This document shows, one piece after another, positions 61,600 to 64,000 of a stretch of 64,000 nucleotides of DNA. A program made the position numbers and the translations under genes. Within the stretch, counting starts at the first letter, position 1, and each line of letters begins with the position of its first letter. The stretch is from Massospora cicadina (Eukaryota; Entomophthoromycota; Entomophthoromycetes; Entomophthorales; Entomophthoraceae), in assembly GCA_022478985.1 (NCBI GenBank), contig JAKSZP010005575.1:41477-105476 (forward strand). The letters run 5' to 3'. A model generated the notes under the pieces. That model saw only the letters and a program-made list of their open reading frames with translations, was not told the DNA's origin and searched no databases.

Positions 61600-62289
61600 T
61601 TAAAGTTTTGATAGATTTACTGGCATACTGATTAGCTTGTGCAAAGTGTATCAAAAGAGCATTATTTGCCATTCCATCAATTCAAATGTGGCATCCTTTT
61701 TTGATAAATCAAACAGCGGACCTTCAATACAACTAATATTGGATATAAAGGGGCGGTAGTAGCTGACCATCCCTAAAACTACTTGTATATGATGCTTACT
61801 ATTTGCTAGTCATCTTTTAGATAGCCTCCACCTTGGCTGGTTGAGAATTCAGCCCTGTCATGTCTACTACAAACCCTTTTACTATAGCGGCTTTTTTGAG
61901 AAGTGACATTTTTGAGGCTTGATCTTTATGTTGGCCTTTGCAAGCCGGTAGAAGACATCCTAAGATGGGTAAGATGCACAGATAATGTTCAGGAAATGAC
62001 ATTGATATCATTAAGGTACACAAAGACTCATGTCAGCTTCAGGTCACTGAGAATGGCATCCATGGCACGTTGGAATGTAGCTGGGCCATGAAAATCCGTC
62101 GTGGCATACAGGTTGGTTGAAAAAGCCCTTTGGATGTGATAATGGCGCATTTTTCCTGTCATGCTGTGGTAACTAGATTTGCCAATAGTCTGATATCAAA
62201 TACATTGCAGAGAAGTAACGAGCTCAGTCTAATTGATTCAGTTAATCATTAATCTGCAGCAAAGGATATGAGTCCTTTTTGGTGATACT
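61600..62289 (-). pseudogene. Element I reverse transcriptase remnant, second half
   Basis: Reading from 62289 downwards: KKDSYPLLQIN after the solo LTR, ARYFSAMYLISDYWQI, fragments around the catalytic region (broken near 62000), then VLGMVSYYRPFISNISCIEG (about 61770-61710), the RT connection segment. It continues across J into RNase H. Confidence 0.65.
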
Positions 62290-63036
62290 TGTTGGACAAT
62301 TTCCATCTTGACTTCAGCAAAAGATGTTGTAGGTAATAATAGTTCTGACTACCCAAATATGTTTTGCCAATTATATGTCTGATCTCCTAATAATATGGCT
62401 TTGAACGAAAATAATGACAATATTGGCCAAAAGGCCCTTGCCAATTATCTGCGGAATCCCACAAATTGGGGTAAACCTTTACAAATAATAAATGGGCAAA
62501 TACACTAAATTGGGCAGTAAGATTGCTCCAGCCATGTGAGAAAACCAAGGGAGTTCATCAGAGGTTCCTCTGCAGGCCACATCAAGTCCAAAGCCAACAA
62601 CTAAGCGGGGACTACCCCCTTTTATAGACTGGGGTTCATCAAGATGCAACAAGTTTCACTAATGGAGATTGGCTAAAATATATTAACTTGTTACCCCATA
62701 GGTACATCAACCCTAAAAATGACCCCCCATCGGTCATTAGTCAAAATGAAATGAGTTTTCCAAGCTTTGATAGGTTAGATCTACATATTTCCTTATTAGT
62801 ATGGTAACAAGCCATACCGAAATTATCATTAAATTCACCTTGACCCTCAATACAGTTTAAATACTGACAGGTCAGATATCAAGAGGGTTCATTTTTTTAT
62901 CCCACTTTGACACTAATAAACCTTATAAAAGCCAACTTTTTAATTATTAAGTGTTTTTATAATTCTATTATTTAAAACCCTTTTTGGATCCAGCGCCTAT
63001 CAGCACCAGTGAGCGAAAACAACTGGATTACCAACA
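62290..63036. repeat. Solo LTR inside the reverse transcriptase of I
   Basis: 747 bp starting TGTTGG and ending CCAACA, flanked by ATACT (62285-62289) and ACACT (63037-63041), one transition apart. Removing it and one flank copy restores the RT frame between DYQKLLS and ITKKDSY on the minus strand, which fixes both ends. No internal retrotransposon genes remain, so it is a solo LTR. It is AT-rich and does not match the other LTRs here. Confidence 0.7.
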
Positions 63037-63041
63037 ACACT

Positions 63042-63690
63042 GAGGAGCTTTTGGTAGTCTATTACCATCTGGTTGGTGCCATCCTTCTTTTTTACAATTT
63101 GGATGGGTGATGCCCATGGACTCTTTGAATATCTGAGCTTCCCATGCTCCTGTAGCTTTTTGATTTTCTCAGTAACAACTTACTCAGCTGCCCTCAATTG
63201 GCAGATCAATCATGACCTGATGGGAGGATGATCCCAGTGTCAAATTGATGGACCACCCCCCTCATGCATTCTAAATCATGGTAATCAACAGAAATTTTTT
63301 TATATTTTGAAATGAAGCTATTTCTCAATCCTTCTGTGCTTCTAATAATCCCATTTGATCATTGTGCAGTACCACAGTTATTATGGCGGAGTGTAGTTCA
63401 ACAGGTAGACCAAATTCAAACAGAGACTGTAACGCACTGGCTCCTTCCAATGAGCCACAAATGAGTTGGGCAATAGGATCCATGTTACAGACCATAGGGC
63501 TGACAGGGCTCCTGATACTACTCTCCTTGTGCGCGCTACAAGATTGGACAAGCACCCCCTTGAAGACAGTTGCAAATATACTTAACCCCAGCAACATGCC
63601 TTGACTCCAAGACAAGGTATAAAGGGAGGCAATAGCTCTCCCAAGCTCACTCTCAAAGTCCAATTCTTGTTGATTCAAGCCAAACATGGC
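63042..63690 (-). pseudogene. Element I, RT N terminus and upstream polyprotein
   Basis: From 63687 a 120-codon open stretch (FGLNQQELDFESELGRAIAS) precedes the RT lead-in. It corresponds in position to the segment between protease and RT in C, with the shared piece TVVLHNDQMGLLEAQKD against TVVLWEALTGLLVEQQD. The region near 63130-63050 holds the first RT block (SMGITHP, then PIQMVIDYQKLLS). Several stops. Confidence 0.55.
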
Positions 63691-64000
63691 TGCAGTTAGG
63701 CAATATTTTAAATAAACTCAAACTATAAATATATGAATTTTAAAGTTCTTTTTATTTAATATTGGCCAGGTTGATAGAAAACAGAACTGAGAAGCCTCCA
63801 GCTCCCAGTTCCTTCCCTATATACACATGCTACAAGCTAATATAAAATATAACACAAGCTTATGGTGCTAATCTGACTGATGCTTGGTGTAAACCTTACA
63901 GCAGGATCGCGGAATCCTCACTCAATGGTTCTGTGCCAGTTCCAATTCTCAACAGTTCAGCACCAGTTCCATTTCGAATTTCAAACAAACCGCGAAACTT
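63691..64000. other. Unassigned AT-rich DNA at the right edge
   Basis: Nothing recognisable. Short direct repeats of GTTC(C)-type words (CAGTTCC at several places near 63930-63990) are seen. It could be an insertion into element I or the edge of an unrelated LTR. Confidence 0.3.

Larger units (their letters stand above)
55860..64000 (-). mobile_element. Element I: Ty3-type LTR retrotransposon, 3' part, runs off right edge
   Basis: A relative of C, with similar RT, RNase H and integrase blocks and the same polypurine context. Its 3' LTR is 55860-56416. Pol reads right to left, interrupted by J (58037-61588) and a solo LTR (62290-63036). The 5' LTR and most of gag are outside the window or replaced by unassigned DNA after about 63690. 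Only one flank is visible (CCCCC at 55855-55859), so its duplication cannot be checked. Confidence 0.75.

Noticed and set aside
1..64000. CRISPR arrays, bacterial operons or phage genes
   Set aside because: No spaced short-repeat arrays or bacterial gene organisation are seen. All recognisable genes are eukaryotic retroelements plus one intron-containing gene.

Overview
The window looks like a transposon-packed stretch of a large, AT-rich eukaryotic genome, most likely fungal (inferred from Tad-like LINEs, a chromodomain Ty3 element and short introns). A giant-genome basidiomycete such as a rust would fit, but that is not shown. One ordinary host gene is visible: the first two exons of a mitochondrial ATP synthase subunit e gene at the left edge, minus strand. 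Almost everything else is decayed mobile DNA. Many active-site and arginine codons look lost by C-to-T or G-to-A change, often at former CpG, while the SINE and the gene exon keep many CpGs.

The core is one nest that can be parsed from target-site duplications (TSDs). Element E, an old Ty3-type LTR retrotransposon on the + strand, runs 3161-52843 between ATTAT duplications. Its 5' LTR was hit by element D (4188-34057, minus, TSD CCAAA). D is a chromodomain Ty3 element whose two LTRs are each about 9.04 kb, because each carries the same 7.9 kb LINE at the same site. Element C (24253-32160, minus Ty3, TSD GTACC) then inserted into the LINE inside D's 5' LTR. Further right in E sits B (about 39626-49995, +), carrying an RRM/zinc-knuckle ORF1. 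B was hit by A (40879-49285, minus Ty3, TSD GTGAG), whose gag was hit in turn by G (45512-47394, minus, ORF1-only, 19-base TSD).

Right of E lie about 1.1 kb of unassigned sequence (52849-53950), then M, a relative of E in the opposite orientation (53950-55859), and then I, a Ty3 element related to C (LTR 55860-56416, minus, running off the right edge). I is broken by J (58037-61588, 11-base TSD, containing another ORF1 copy and a GC-rich spliced-looking ORF) and by a solo LTR (62290-63036).

Left of E is a 281-bp tRNA-derived SINE (1496-1776) with a perfect 16-base TSD. Its 3' tail resembles the tails of B and G, suggesting that one LINE machinery moved all three. A, C and E share a primer-binding site (TGGTGCTCACTAC or close variants), while D lacks it. 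The most unusual structures are D's giant LTRs with a captured LINE, E's LTR that has swallowed a copy of its own primer-binding site, the collagen-like stretch in A's gag, and the shared SINE/ORF1-element tail.
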